In this document: piece by piece, positions 51,545 through 60,637 of the stretch
Layout: each line of letters begins with the position of its first letter
Numbering within the stretch: the stretch's first letter is position 1
NCBI RefSeq assembly: GCF_023101185.1
Contig: NZ_CP078077.1
Span: forward strand, 1,145,630-1,209,629
Length of the DNA stretch: 64,000 nucleotides
Source: Microbacterium galbinum
GTDB taxonomy: Bacteria > Actinomycetota > Actinomycetes > Actinomycetales > Microbacteriaceae
Direction of reading: 5' to 3'
Position numbers and translations under genes: made by a program
The notes under the pieces: model-generated
What the model was told of the DNA's origin: nothing
The model's database searches: none
What the model saw: the letters and a program-made list of their open reading frames with translations, nothing else

Positions 51545-51967
51545 ATGGAGACCACACTCGATCAGGCGCTTCGCGGCGCCGGACTGAGGGCGACCGCGGG
51601 CCGCGTCGCCGTTCTCGAGGCGCTGGACTCCATGGCCCATACGGATGCCGAACGCCTCTACCGGGCGATCTCGGAGGTGCTGCCGAGCACGTCGATCCAA
51701 TCGGTGCACAACATCCTCGCGGACCTGACGACGGCGGGCCTCGTCCGCCGGATCGAACCGGCAGGCTCCGCAGCGCTCTACGAACGGCGCATCGGCGACA
51801 ACCATCACCACATCGTCTGCACCTCCTGCGGGGCGGTCGGCGATGTGGACTGCGTCGTCGGCGAGGCGCCGTGCCTCACCCCGTCGTCTTCGGGGGGATT
51901 CACCGTCCAGACAGCAGAAGTCACCTTCTGGGGCCTGTGCCCCAGCTGCCAGAACGCCGCGCAGTAG
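51545..51967 (+). CDS. Fur family regulator (CatR/FurA/PerR type)
   Basis: 140 aa. DNA-binding part [34 protein letters not shown]...[22 protein letters not shown]; metal part [19 protein letters not shown] and GLCPSCQ with the two CxxC zinc sites. The catalase gene starts 76 bp downstream, so this is the actinobacterial FurA/CatR-catalase pair, where peroxide relieves repression. Peroxide rather than iron sensing is inferred from this linkage. Confidence 0.88.
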   Translation: METTLDQALRGAGLRATAGRVAVLEALDSMAHTDAERLYRAISEVLPSTSIQSVHNILADLTTAGLVRRIEPAGSAALYERRIGDNHHHIVCTSCGAVGDVDCVVGEAPCLTPSSSGGFTVQTAEVTFWGLCPSCQNAAQ

Positions 51968-52043
51968 TCCGACGCATCCGCCACCGACCCGCCACCCGCG
52001 GAGAAGGGCTGTTCGCCGTACCCGCGCGCAGAAGGAGAACACC

Positions 52044-53495
52044 ATGACGAAACCCGCCACCACCACCCAGACCGGCACCCCGGTCGCGAGCGACGCGCAC
52101 TCGCTCACCGTCGGAGCCGACGGCCCCACCGTCCTGCACGACCGCTACCTCGTCGAGAAGCTCGCCTCCTTCAACCGCGAGCGGGTGCCGGAGCGCAACC
52201 CGCACGCCAAGGGCGGCGGCGCGTTCGGCGAGTTCGTCGTCACCGAAGACGTCTCGGCCTACACCCGCGCGGCCGTCTTCCAGCCCGGCGCCACCAGCGA
52301 GACGCTGCTGCGCTTCTCCTCGGTCGCCGGCGAGCAGGGCTCCCCCGACACCTGGCGCGACGTGCGCGGCTTCTCGCTGCGCTTCTACACGACCGACGGC
52401 AACCTCGACATCGTCGGCAACAACACCCCCACCTTCTTCATCCGCGACGCGATGAAGTTCCCCGACTTCATCCACTCGCAGAAGCGCCTCGGCGATTCGG
52501 GTCTGCGCGATGCCGACATGCAGTGGGACTTCTGGACGCTCTCGCCCGAGACCTCGCACCAGGTCACCTACCTCATGGGCGACCGCGGCCTGCCGCGCAG
52601 CTGGCGCCACATGAACGGCTACGGATCGCACACCTACCAGTGGGTCAACGCCGCGGGCGAGCGCTTCTGGGTGCAGTACCACTTCCTGTCGAAGCAGGGC
52701 GTCGAGGCGATGGGCGCCGACGAGGCCGAGCGCCTGGCCGGATCGGATGCCGACTTCTACCGCCGCGACCTGTTCGACTCGATCGCCGCGGGCGACTTCC
52801 CGGAGTGGGACGTCTATGTGCAGATCATGCCGTACGACGAGGCCAAGGCGTACCGCTTCAACCCGTTCGACCTCACCAAGACGTGGTCGAAGAAGGACTA
52901 CCCGCGCATCAAGGTGGGAACGTTCACCCTGAACCGCAACCCGGAGAACTTCTTCGCGCAGATCGAGCAGGCGGCGTTCTCGCCCGGCAACCAGGTGCCC
53001 GGTACCGGCATCTCGCCCGACAAGATGCTCATGGCCCGCGTCTTCGCCTACCCCGATGCGCAGCGTCACCGGGTCGGCACGAACTACAACCAGCTGCCGG
53101 TCAACCAGCCGCACGCCGCAGAGACCCGCAACTACATGCACGAAGGCAGCATGCAGTATCGGTTCAACCCCGCCGAGCACCGCGTCTACACCCCGAACTC
53201 CTACGGTGCGGCCGGCGGCCCCGAGGCCGACCCGCAGGCGGGTGTCGAGGCGAGCTGGGAGTCCGACGGCGAGCTGATCCGCTCGGCGGCGACCCTGCAT
53301 CTCGACGACGACGACTTCGGTCAGGCCGGCACGCTGTACCGCACGGTCTTCGACGACGAGCAGCGTGCACGCTTCCTCGAGACCCTGACCGGTCAGGGCA
53401 AGTCGATCACGGTCGACGGCATCCGCGAGCGCTTCTTCCAGTACTGGACGAACGTCGACGCCGCGCTCGGAGAGGCCCTCCGCAGCCGCGTCTGA
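52044..53495 (+). CDS. katA: Monofunctional haem catalase
   Basis: 483 aa, small-subunit clade. Active-site His in [19 protein letters not shown], Asn in [27 protein letters not shown], and the haem-ligating Tyr in [20 protein letters not shown] with GAAGGAG upstream. It dismutates hydrogen peroxide in the cytoplasm and is probably repressed by the upstream Fur-family protein. A family C repeat that can act as terminator lies after the stop. Confidence 0.94.
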   Translation: MTKPATTTQTGTPVASDAHSLTVGADGPTVLHDRYLVEKLASFNRERVPERNPHAKGGGAFGEFVVTEDVSAYTRAAVFQPGATSETLLRFSSVAGEQGSPDTWRDVRGFSLRFYTTDGNLDIVGNNTPTFFIRDAMKFPDFIHSQKRLGDSGLRDADMQWDFWTLSPETSHQVTYLMGDRGLPRSWRHMNGYGSHTYQWVNAAGERFWVQYHFLSKQGVEAMGADEAERLAGSDADFYRRDLFDSIAAGDFPEWDVYVQIMPYDEAKAYRFNPFDLTKTWSKKDYPRIKVGTFTLNRNPENFFAQIEQAAFSPGNQVPGTGISPDKMLMARVFAYPDAQRHRVGTNYNQLPVNQPHAAETRNYMHEGSMQYRFNPAEHRVYTPNSYGAAGGPEADPQAGVEASWESDGELIRSAATLHLDDDDFGQAGTLYRTVFDDEQRARFLETLTGQGKSITVDGIRERFFQYWTNVDAALGEALRSRV

Positions 53496-53520
53496 GCCGA
53501 GGCGGGTCGCTGACGGAGTC

Positions 53521-53610
53521 GCGTCGAGACCCACCACCGCCGTCGAGACCCATCGCCCCGTACGTCGGGGGCGGTGGGTTTCGGCGTTCCCGGTGGGTCT
53601 CGTCGCGCAT
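53521..53610 (+). repeat. Repeat family C, copy 2 (terminator-like)
   Basis: Contains GCGTCGAGACCCACCACCGC, CGTCGAGACCCATCGCCCCG and a following GGGGGCGGTGGGTTTCGGCG that pairs with ACCCACCACCGCC. Nearly the same as 11058-11143 read in reverse. It starts 26 bp after the catalase stop. Confidence 0.75.
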
Positions 53611-53633
53611 GCACGCCCCGCCGCAGGAGCAGA

Positions 53634-54440
53634 ATGGATGCCGTGGCTGTCCCTCTCTCCGACCTCACCCGCATGCCCGAACCCCAGCAGGTCTACGCCG
53701 CCGACGGCACCCGCCTCGCGACGTACACCTGGGGAGAACTCGACGCCCCGGTCGTCGTGATCGTGCACGGGTTCGCCTCGAACGCCCGTGACAACTGGGT
53801 CCTCACCGGCTGGGTGCGCGAGCTCACCAAGGCCGGGTATCGCGTGCTCGCCCTCGACCAGCGCGGGCACGGACTCAGTGAGAAGCCGCACCAGTCCGAG
53901 GACTACAGCATCCGCACCCTCGTCACCGACGTCGAAGCCGTGATGGACGCGTATCTCGTCGACGACGCCGTGTACGTCGGATACTCATTGGGCGCGCGGG
54001 TGGGCTGGGAGGTCGTGAAGGAGCTCCCGCACCGCATCGGCCGTGCCGTGCTCGGCGGGGTGCCCGACGGCATCCCCCTCGCCCGTCTCGACCTCGAACA
54101 GGTGCGCGCGTACATCGCCGACGGCACCCCGGTCGCCGACCCGACGACCCAGAACTACATCGCCCTCACCGAACGAGTGCCCGGCAACGACCTGCGCGCG
54201 CTCGTCGCGCTGGCCGAGGGCATGCGGGCGTCCGGGTCGATCGACCCCGACCCGGCGGATGCCCCCACCCGCCCGATCCTCTTCGCGACGGGGTCGAAGG
54301 ACGCGATCATCGAGGGCTCGCGCGCCCTGGCATCGGCCGCCCCCGACGCCCGCTTCTTCGAGATCCCCGACCGCAACCACTTCAACGCCCCGGGCTCGTC
54401 GGCGTTCAAGAGCGCCGCCGTGGAGTTCCTGCAGGGCTGA
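53634..54440 (+). CDS. Alpha/beta-fold hydrolase
   Basis: 268 aa. Oxyanion region VVVIVHGFASNARDNW, LALDQRGHGLSEKP, nucleophile Ser in VYVGYSLGARVGWEV, Asp in ILFATGSKDAIIEG and His in IPDRNHFNAPGSS give a complete triad. ATG with CAGGAGCAGA upstream. The sequence is general for esterase/peptidase-like hydrolases; substrate unknown. A 71-bp repeat begins 30 bp after the stop. Confidence 0.87.
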   Translation: MDAVAVPLSDLTRMPEPQQVYAADGTRLATYTWGELDAPVVVIVHGFASNARDNWVLTGWVRELTKAGYRVLALDQRGHGLSEKPHQSEDYSIRTLVTDVEAVMDAYLVDDAVYVGYSLGARVGWEVVKELPHRIGRAVLGGVPDGIPLARLDLEQVRAYIADGTPVADPTTQNYIALTERVPGNDLRALVALAEGMRASGSIDPDPADAPTRPILFATGSKDAIIEGSRALASAAPDARFFEIPDRNHFNAPGSSAFKSAAVEFLQG

Positions 54441-54470
54441 GGGCCGGCGCGCTGGCGCATCCGGCCGCGC

Positions 54471-54541
54471 GCAGCGGAGGAGATCACACGCCCTGCAGGA
54501 CCGGTTGCGGCATCCGCTCCTGCATTGCGCGAGATCTCCTG
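54471..54541. repeat. Repeat family D, copy 1
   Basis: A 71-bp unit beginning GCAGCGGAGGAGATCACACG and ending GCGAGATCTCCTG. Copy 2 is at 54843-54913 in the same orientation with only a few differences. The ends (GGAGGAGATC and GATCTCCTG) are themselves complementary. The two copies flank the 79-aa gene. Confidence 0.85.
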
Positions 54542-54552
54542 TGGAGCGTGCG

Positions 54553-54792
54553 TCAGTCGGCGGCTGCGCCCGGCGCCTGCTCACCCTCGCGCGCGCGCCG
54601 CACGAACCAGGCGGTCGGGCCGATGACCGGCACCAGTGCGATGACCAGGAACCACAGCAGGAAGCGGATGCCGGAGACTCGACGATCACGCACGGCGGAG
54701 ACGAGAGCGACCACCGTGTAGACCATCGCCGCAACCCACAGCGCGAAGAAGATCACGTCGTAGGCGGTGGGGATGAGCGGGTTGGCGTCCAT
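54553..54792 (-). CDS. PLDc_N domain membrane protein
   Basis: 79 aa with two helices, YDVIFFALWVAAMVYTVVALVSAV and FLLWFLVIALVPVIGPTAWFVRRARE, joined by a basic loop. IPLLGPIAWF-like endings (here VPVIGPTAWFVRR) mark the phospholipase D-nuclease N-terminal (PLDc_N) family, small membrane proteins with no nuclease domain. Function unknown. The gene is bracketed by two 71-bp direct repeats. Confidence 0.82.
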   Translation of the reverse strand: MDANPLIPTAYDVIFFALWVAAMVYTVVALVSAVRDRRVSGIRFLLWFLVIALVPVIGPTAWFVRRAREGEQAPGAAAD

Positions 54793-54842
54793 ACGGGAGT
54801 CTCCTCAGCGGTCGAGAGCCCAGCCTTTCACGCTCCGCATCC

Positions 54843-54913
54843 GCAGCGGAGGAGATCACACGCTCTGGAGGACCGCTTTCGGCATCCGCTCCTGCATTGC
54901 GCGAGATCTCCTG
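54843..54913. repeat. Repeat family D, copy 2
   Basis: Second direct copy of the 71-bp unit, 372 bp from the first, upstream of the PLDc_N gene. Confidence 0.85.
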
Positions 54914-54937
54914 CCGGGGGCGTGCTCACGCGGGCAC

Positions 54938-54971
54938 GAAAAAGCGCCCCCGTCGTGAAACGGGGGCGCTT
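54938..54971 (-). terminator. Rho-independent terminator of the msrBA operon
   Basis: A perfect 12-bp stem (AAGCGCCCCCGT and its complement) around a 6-nt loop; on the minus strand it ends in a run of five T. It begins 16 bp after the msrA stop. Confidence 0.92.
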
Positions 54972-54986
54972 CGGCCGGGCAGAGGC

Positions 54987-55532
54987 TCAGACGGCGGTCT
55001 CAGCGCGCTTCGGCAGCACCCATCCCGCACGCGGGAAGTGGCAGGTGTAGCCGTTGGGGTACTTGATCAGGTAGTCCTGGTGCTCGGGCTCGGCCTCCCA
55101 GAACGGGCCCTCGGCCTCGATCGTGGTGACGGCCTTGCCCGGCCAGAGGCCCGAGGCGTCGACGTCGGCGATGGTGTCGCGGGCGACCTGCTGCTGCTCG
55201 GGGCTCAGCGGGAAGATGGCCGAGCGGTAGCTCGACCCGATGTCGTTACCCTGACGGTCACGCGTCGACGGGTCGTGGATCTGGAAGAAGAACGCCAGGA
55301 TGTCGCGATAGGTCGTCTTGGTCGGGTCGAACACGATCTCGACCGCCTCGGCGTGACCGGGGTGGTTGCGATAGGTGGCGTGGTCGTTCTGGCCGCCCGT
55401 GTAACCGACCCGGGTGTCGAGCACGCCGGGCTGGCGGCGGATCAGGTCTTCCATGCCCCAGAAACAACCGCCGGCGAGAACCGCCGTCTCGGTGCCGGGG
55501 GTGCGGGTGATGGTTCCGGTGTCATCGGTCAT
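54987..55532 (-). CDS. msrA: Peptide methionine sulfoxide reductase MsrA
   Basis: 181 aa. The catalytic motif [27 protein letters not shown] is near residue 22, followed by [38 protein letters not shown] and [22 protein letters not shown]. It reduces the S form of methionine sulfoxide. The ATG overlaps the msrB stop; both enzymes come from one operon with a good terminator. The expected resolving Cys region lies near the C-terminal GYTC. Confidence 0.94.
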   Translation of the reverse strand: MTDDTGTITRTPGTETAVLAGGCFWGMEDLIRRQPGVLDTRVGYTGGQNDHATYRNHPGHAEAVEIVFDPTKTTYRDILAFFFQIHDPSTRDRQGNDIGSSYRSAIFPLSPEQQQVARDTIADVDASGLWPGKAVTTIEAEGPFWEAEPEHQDYLIKYPNGYTCHFPRAGWVLPKRAETAV

Positions 55533-56017
55533 GACTGCTCCTCGGAGTCGTGGGTGGTGGTGCCGGTGCCGTCGGCGGAGAAGAGGCCGCTGTAGCGACC
55601 GTACCCCTCTTCGTCGAGCTGGTCGGCGGGGATGAAACGCAGGGCCGCGGAATTCATGCAGTAGCGCAGGCCTCCGGCGTCGCGCGGGCCGTCGTCGAAG
55701 ACGTGCCCGAGGTGGCTGTCGGCCCCGCTGGATCGCGCCTCGGTGCGCTTCATGAACAGCGAGCGGTCGGTGCGGGTGGTCACGGCATCCGCCTCGATGG
55801 GCTTCGTGAAACTCGGCCATCCCGTGCCGCTGTCGAACTTGTCGGTGGAGCTGAACAGGGGCTGGCCCGAGACGACGTCGACGTAGATGCCGGCGTCGTG
55901 GTTGTTCCAGTAGGCGTTGCGGAAGGGCGGCTCGGTGGCATCCTCCTGCGTGACCTCGTACTGCAGGTGCGTGAGGTCGCTGACGGCCTCGGGCGTCTTG
56001 CGGAAGTCGTTCGACAT
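55529..56017 (-). CDS. msrB: Peptide methionine sulfoxide reductase MsrB
   Basis: 162 aa. [28 protein letters not shown] and [29 protein letters not shown] are hallmark MsrB segments; the catalytic Cys is in RYCMNS. The two CxxC pairs that bind structural zinc in many MsrBs are replaced (VSGQ in the first), placing it in the zinc-free class. It reduces the R form of methionine sulfoxide. First gene of the msrB-msrA operon. Confidence 0.94.
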   Translation of the reverse strand: MSNDFRKTPEAVSDLTHLQYEVTQEDATEPPFRNAYWNNHDAGIYVDVVSGQPLFSSTDKFDSGTGWPSFTKPIEADAVTTRTDRSLFMKRTEARSSGADSHLGHVFDDGPRDAGGLRYCMNSAALRFIPADQLDEEGYGRYSGLFSADGTGTTTHDSEEQS

Positions 56018-56163
56018 GGTCTGTGTCTCCTTTGTCCGACGCCGCTGGCTGCGACGTCTCTGATCACAACCAGCGAGCGACCCGTTTTGGTCCCGCAGGG
56101 CTGAGAGCGGGCTGTGAGTTTTTCTTCGTCACGCGAGCACGCGGACATGAGACGATTCCGAGG

Positions 56164-57000
56164 ATGGATGCCGCCAACGATGCCGAACTGCGCGAACTCC
56201 GCGCCCGCGCCTACGGCCCGAGGGCCGACATCACGAACGACCGTGCCGCGATGCGACGTCTGCGCGAACTCGAAGCGGCCCGACGTGCCGAGCTGAGCGC
56301 CGCGACGGCTCCCGCAGGACCGCCGGTCGGCGCGGAAGAGGCGGATGCCGCGCCCGCCGAGCATCTCCCCACCGACGCGGCACCGGCGGTCGCCGCCCGC
56401 ACCGGTGCCCCCACCGCCGACGACGGCGAGCCCGAGTGGTGGCAGCCCGACGACGAGACCGAGGAGGACGCTCGCGTCGGGGCGACGGCATCCGTTCCCC
56501 GTCGGCGACGCGTGCTCTGGGCGCTTTCAGTGATCGCTTCGGCCGCCGTGGCTGCCGGCGTGACCTACGCGCTCACCGGGGTTGCACCGGTGTCGGCGTC
56601 GTCGGGTGTGCCGCAGACGACGACCCTGCATCCGACCTCGGCGACCCTCGTACCGCAGGACTTCATGGGCGCCATCGAGAGCACTCCCGTGTACGACTTC
56701 TACGGCCTCACGCTCTTCCTCGGCGAGGGCGGCTTCGGCGGCCCCATCGGGCCCGACGACGCCTGCATCATCGCCGTCTCGACCACCGACGTCCCCGCGA
56801 TCGAGTCCTTCGACGGGTCGTCGTGGTCGATCGACGGGCCCGTCTACACCGGCTGCAGCGCAGGGGCGTTCCCCGCGACCATCGAGATCCCGCTCCGCGC
56901 CGATGTGCCCGCCGCGCTCGGCGCGCGCTTCTCCGGCAGTCGAGCGATCCAGTTCGTGCTCGACGGCGACCGCATCGGGGTGTTCGTCGACGGCGGCTGA
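56164..57000 (+). CDS. Single-pass membrane protein, unknown
   Basis: 278 aa. A long acidic, Ala-rich cytoplasmic part (LRELRARAYGPRADITNDRAAMRRLRELEAARRAE, predicted coiled helix) precedes one transmembrane segment (VLWALSVIASAAVAAGVTYAL), then an extracytoplasmic domain of about 120 residues with FYGLTLFLGEGGFGGPIGPDDACII and YTGCSAGAFPATIEIPL, two Cys that may pair. ATG after CCGAGG. No recognised function or partner. Confidence 0.75.
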   Translation: MDAANDAELRELRARAYGPRADITNDRAAMRRLRELEAARRAELSAATAPAGPPVGAEEADAAPAEHLPTDAAPAVAARTGAPTADDGEPEWWQPDDETEEDARVGATASVPRRRRVLWALSVIASAAVAAGVTYALTGVAPVSASSGVPQTTTLHPTSATLVPQDFMGAIESTPVYDFYGLTLFLGEGGFGGPIGPDDACIIAVSTTDVPAIESFDGSSWSIDGPVYTGCSAGAFPATIEIPLRADVPAALGARFSGSRAIQFVLDGDRIGVFVDGG

Positions 57001-57069
57001 ACGATGACGATCCGCATCTCCGCGACTCGATAGAGTGTCTCGTCTGCACACATACCCTGGGGGACGCAC

Positions 57070-57987
57070 ATGTCGGTTGGTCTGCTCGCCGTCGTCGACG
57101 ACATCCTGAGCGCGGCGATGAAAGCTTCGGCCAAGGCCGCGGGCGTCGTGATCGACGACGCCGCCGTCACGCCGCAGTACGTGCAGGGCATCACGCCCGC
57201 GCGCGAGCTGCCGGTCGTCGCGAAGATCGCCGTCGGCTCGCTGGCGAACAAGTTCGTCATCATCATCCCGGTCGCGCTGCTGCTCACCGCCTTCGCACCG
57301 TTCGTGCTGCCGTACCTGCTGATCCTCGGCGGTGCGTACCTCTGCTTCGAGGGCGCCGAGAAGGTGCTCGAGTGGTTCGGGGTGCAGCACGGCCACGCCG
57401 ACGAAGGCGCCCGCAACGAGAACAAGCTCGTGTGGGGCGCCGTGCGCACCGACCTGATCCTCTCGACCGAGATCATGCTCATCTCGCTGTCGAACCTCGA
57501 GGCGGGCCTCGACATCTGGACCACCCTCGCCATCCTGGCCGTGATCGCGCTCATCATGACCGGTGTCGTCTACGGCGCGGTCGCGCTGCTGGTGAAGATC
57601 GACGACATCGGCCTCAAGATGGCGAAGAGCCGCGAGAAGCGCGTGCGCCACACCGGCATGCGGATCGTACGATCGATGCCCGGAGTGTTCCGCTTCATCA
57701 GCATCCTCGGCACGGTCGCCATGCTCTGGGTCGGCGGGCATCTGCTGCTGGTCAACCTCGGCGAGGTGCACGTGACGTTCGGCGCCGACATCCTGCACGG
57801 GATCGAGCACATCCTCGAACCTGCGGGCGCCGTCATCGTCTGGATCGGCGACACCCTCTTCTCGGCGATCGCCGGCCTCGCCGCCGGCCTCATCATCGTC
57901 GGGATCGTGCTCGGGATCGCGAAGGTCTTCGGCAAGAAGCCGAACTTCCACGAGGGCGAGGAATCCCCCGCCGACGTGCACGCCTGA
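57070..57987 (+). CDS. DUF808 family membrane protein (YedI-like)
   Basis: 305 aa. DUF808 marks: LLAVVDDILSAAMKASAKAAGVVIDDAAVTPQYVQGI, ELPVVAKIAVGSLANKFVIIIPVALLL and LLILGGAYLCFEGAEKVLEW, with about six membrane helices. Well conserved but without an assigned function; sometimes annotated as putative export protein. Monocistronic. Confidence 0.88.
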   Translation: MSVGLLAVVDDILSAAMKASAKAAGVVIDDAAVTPQYVQGITPARELPVVAKIAVGSLANKFVIIIPVALLLTAFAPFVLPYLLILGGAYLCFEGAEKVLEWFGVQHGHADEGARNENKLVWGAVRTDLILSTEIMLISLSNLEAGLDIWTTLAILAVIALIMTGVVYGAVALLVKIDDIGLKMAKSREKRVRHTGMRIVRSMPGVFRFISILGTVAMLWVGGHLLLVNLGEVHVTFGADILHGIEHILEPAGAVIVWIGDTLFSAIAGLAAGLIIVGIVLGIAKVFGKKPNFHEGEESPADVHA

Positions 57988-58039
57988 GTTTTCTCGCGCA
58001 GGGTTCCGCTCGCGGAACCCCTCTGCCACACTCGGGCCT

Positions 58040-58978
58040 GTGAGCATCCTCGTCAACACAGACAACTTCGTCCGCGCCGAGAACGACCGCATGTTCGCCG
58101 ACCTGCAGCGCGATGCGGGCGGCATCAACACGTTCTCGCACAACCGCGAACCGGCCGCGATCGACAAGCAGACCGTCATCCGCCTCAACCGCGACACCCT
58201 CTACAGCTTCGCCATCGTCGACATCTCGCAGGGCGCCTCGTTCACGCTGCCGGATGCCGGCGACCGCTACCTCTCGGCGATGGTCGTGAACGCCGACCAC
58301 TACGTCAACCGCGTCTTCCACTCCCCCGGTGAGCACGAGCTCTCGGTGGAGGAATTCGGCTCCCCCTACGTCGCCCTCGCGATCCGCATTCTCGTCGATC
58401 CGACCGACCCCGCCGATGTGGCGGCCGTCGGGGTCCTGCAGGATGCGATCGAGCTGCGGAGCGCCTCGGCCGTGCCGTTCGAGATGCCCGACTACGACAC
58501 GGCCTCGTTCGACGAGACCCGGTCGGCGCTGCTCACGCTGGCAGGACGGATGACCGGCTTCGAGCGCACTTTCGGGCGCGCCGACGAGGTCGACCCGGTG
58601 CGCCACCTGCTCGGCACGGCCGCGGGATGGGGCGGACTCCCGACGAGCGAGGCGACGTACTTCGGCACGAACCCACGCCTTCCCCTCGGCACCTACGAGC
58701 TGACGGTCGGCGACGTGCCGGTCGACGGCTTCTGGTCGATCTCGGTCTACAACGCCGAGGGCTTCTTCGAACCGAATGCGGCGGACGCCTACACGGTGAA
58801 CGACATCACCGCCGAGAAGAACCCCGACGGATCGGTGACGGTGCACTTCGGCGACTGGCCCACGGGCACGCCGAACGTCATCCCGACGCCCGAGGGGTGG
58901 AACTACCTCGTGCGCCTGTACCGCCCGCGCGCCGAGGTGCTCGACGGGAGCTGGTCGTTCCCGACGCTGACCGCCTGA
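58040..58978 (+). CDS. DUF1254/DUF1214 domain protein
   Basis: 312 aa. N-terminal DUF1254-like half with FVRAENDRMFADLQRDAGGINTFSHNREPAAIDKQTVIRLNRDTLYSFAIVD and the C-terminal DUF1214 with GFWSISVYNAEGFFEPN...YTVNDITAEKNPDGSVTVHFG and IPTPEGWNYLVRLYRP. GTG start. No signal peptide. The family has a beta-sandwich fold and no settled activity; some members act on polymers or steroids by annotation only. Confidence 0.85.
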   Translation: MSILVNTDNFVRAENDRMFADLQRDAGGINTFSHNREPAAIDKQTVIRLNRDTLYSFAIVDISQGASFTLPDAGDRYLSAMVVNADHYVNRVFHSPGEHELSVEEFGSPYVALAIRILVDPTDPADVAAVGVLQDAIELRSASAVPFEMPDYDTASFDETRSALLTLAGRMTGFERTFGRADEVDPVRHLLGTAAGWGGLPTSEATYFGTNPRLPLGTYELTVGDVPVDGFWSISVYNAEGFFEPNAADAYTVNDITAEKNPDGSVTVHFGDWPTGTPNVIPTPEGWNYLVRLYRPRAEVLDGSWSFPTLTA

Positions 58979-58999
58979 GTCGGGCGGATGCCGGCCGGC

Positions 59000-59701
59000 T
59001 CAGCCGCGCCGACGGCGAACGACGATGCGCTTCTCGTCGGCGGGGTTCATCCGGTCGAACCAGACGTCGACGGATTCGCCCTCGACGAGCGGATCGGCGA
59101 CGTCGATGACCGCGCCGCGACGAACGAAGCGCTGCGTGCCCTGGCCGTCGACGAAGGAGTAGGTGACAGCGGTGAGGATGCGCGTCGACTCACCGAAGTG
59201 CGTGTACCCCTGATTCGTCACCGTTCCGTCGACCGGATCGGAACCGCGCACGATCTCCTCCTCGGTCCTCGCCTGCGTCGTACGACGACGCAGACCCACG
59301 ACGGCGAGCAGGGCGAACAGCACGCTCACGCCGAGGAGGGAGACGCCGAGAACGATCGGTCCGGCGTTCAGCAGGCAACCGACTCCCGCGCCCGCGGTCA
59401 CGAGCGCGATCGGCGCGGCCCACCCCGGGAGACGGAGGTTCTTGACCGAGAGCCGTACCCAGAAGATCAGACCGGCGATCGCCGCGAGACCGCCGATCAG
59501 GGCGCCCGTCATCGCCACCAGGAGCCACCCGGTGTGCGCCGACACCTCGTCGGCCGCGGGCTCGCGCGCCATCATGAGCACGCACGTCATCAGACCGCCC
59601 GCGCCGGCGAAGGCGAGGATGCCGGGGACGAAGAGATCCTTGATGGTCGGAACTCGAGCGGCTCGTGCGCGGCGGGCCGCATCGGGGTCGACGGTGCTCA
59701 T
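59000..59701 (-). CDS. DUF3592-like membrane protein
   Basis: 233 aa from the ATG of MSTVDPD. Four hydrophobic segments (FVPGILAFAGAGGLMTCVLMM, WLLVAMTGALIGGLAAIAGLIFWV, WAAPIALVTAGAGVGCLL, IVLGVSLLGVSVLFALLAVVGL) are followed by a C-terminal domain with TVTNQGYTHFGESTRILTAVTYSFVDGQGTQRFVRRGA and VWFDRMNPADEKRI, the pattern of DUF3592 proteins. Function unknown. Confidence 0.75.
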   Translation of the reverse strand: MSTVDPDAARRARAARVPTIKDLFVPGILAFAGAGGLMTCVLMMAREPAADEVSAHTGWLLVAMTGALIGGLAAIAGLIFWVRLSVKNLRLPGWAAPIALVTAGAGVGCLLNAGPIVLGVSLLGVSVLFALLAVVGLRRRTTQARTEEEIVRGSDPVDGTVTNQGYTHFGESTRILTAVTYSFVDGQGTQRFVRRGAVIDVADPLVEGESVDVWFDRMNPADEKRIVVRRRRG

Positions 59702-59753
59702 GCTTCCATCTGAGCACATTCTGCGCGTGCGCTCCAGAGAGGTCCGCCCGACC

Positions 59754-60506
59754 TCAGCCGCGCGTGTGATCGGGGCTGCGCAGCCATTCGTCGAAGGTGA
59801 TCGCGCCCTGGAGCGCGTCGGGTCCGCCGCGCAGCGCGCCGGAGGCCAGGCCGCGACCGTAGGCGTCGGGCAGCTTCACGTCGAGCACCCGCCGACGGAT
59901 GCCGTCGAAGGCGAGCTGCCGTCGGGCGACGTCGACGAGCGTCTCGTCGCGCGGACCCACGAGATCCTGCGCGCGCCCCACCGGCCCCGCCTCGGCCACC
60001 CGCACCACGTGAGCGGCAACCTCGCGGGCGGCCACGGGGCGCATGAGCGTGCGCGGCGCGACCGCGAAGGGCCCGGCGATCTGCGCGAGCACCTGCCCCG
60101 CGAACTCGTGGAACTGCGCCGCCCGCACGATCGTGTGCGGGATCGCGCCCGCCGCGACCGCCCGTTCCTGAGCGAGCTTCGCCGCGTAGTACGCGGTGTC
60201 GATGCCGTCGATCCCCACGATCGAGAGCGCCACGTGGTGCGCCACCCCGACCTGCGCCCCGGCCGCGAGCAGGGTGCGCGTGCCGGTCTCGAAGAAGTCC
60301 CGCGCCTTCTTCTCCGACAGCGTCATGATGCTGGTGACGTCGATGACGGCATCCGCTCCGGTGAGCGCCTCGGTCACCCCCTCACCGGTGAGCACGTTCG
60401 CCCCGCTCGCGCGCGAGAGCACGACGACATCGTGCCCGGCCTCGCGCGCGGTGCGGCTGACGTGGCGTCCGACGGTTCCGGTGCCTCCGGCGACGGCGAT
60501 CCTCAT
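59754..60506 (-). CDS. NAD(P)-binding oxidoreductase/epimerase (NmrA-like), likely ECF41 target
   Basis: 250 aa. Rossmann start MRIAVAGGTGTVGRHVSRTAREAGHDVVVLSR and an atypical-SDR body with HHVALSIVGIDGIDTAYYAAKLAQERAV (YxxxK-like). ATG with AGAGGAAGACCC. It is divergent from an ECF41-type sigma factor; genes for oxidoreductases, epimerases or carboxymuconolactone decarboxylases are the usual partners and targets of ECF41 sigmas. Substrate unknown. Confidence 0.85.
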   Translation of the reverse strand: MRIAVAGGTGTVGRHVSRTAREAGHDVVVLSRASGANVLTGEGVTEALTGADAVIDVTSIMTLSEKKARDFFETGTRTLLAAGAQVGVAHHVALSIVGIDGIDTAYYAAKLAQERAVAAGAIPHTIVRAAQFHEFAGQVLAQIAGPFAVAPRTLMRPVAAREVAAHVVRVAEAGPVGRAQDLVGPRDETLVDVARRQLAFDGIRRRVLDVKLPDAYGRGLASGALRGGPDALQGAITFDEWLRSPDHTRG

Positions 60507-60556
60507 GGGTCTTCCTCTCGTTCGGGGTGCCCTGCGCGTCACCCTGTCACATGTCC

Positions 60557-60583
60557 GACGATGCAGAGGGCGCGAGTGTGAGG
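60557..60583 (-). promoter_or_regulatory. Candidate ECF41 promoter for the oxidoreductase gene
   Basis: On the minus strand CCTCACA is followed 16 bp later by CGTC, against the reported ECF41 pattern TGTCACA and CGTC. The CGTC lies about 50 bp before the oxidoreductase start. Matches are 5 of 7 in the -35 and complete in the -10. Confidence 0.42.
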
Positions 60584-60637
60584 TCGGTAGTCTTCGAGAG
60601 CACCCCGTCTTCGAGAGTGCCCCGACGAGGAGAACCC

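Noticed and set aside
51921..53891. 656-codon minus-strand frame opposite catalase
   Set aside because: Catalase on the plus strand has all active-site motifs; the antisense translation is repetitive Val/Arg/Gly.
54441..54990. Insertion sequence flanked by the 71-bp repeats
   Set aside because: Repeats are direct, no transposase is enclosed, and the gene inside is an ordinary PLDc_N protein; kept only as a finding.
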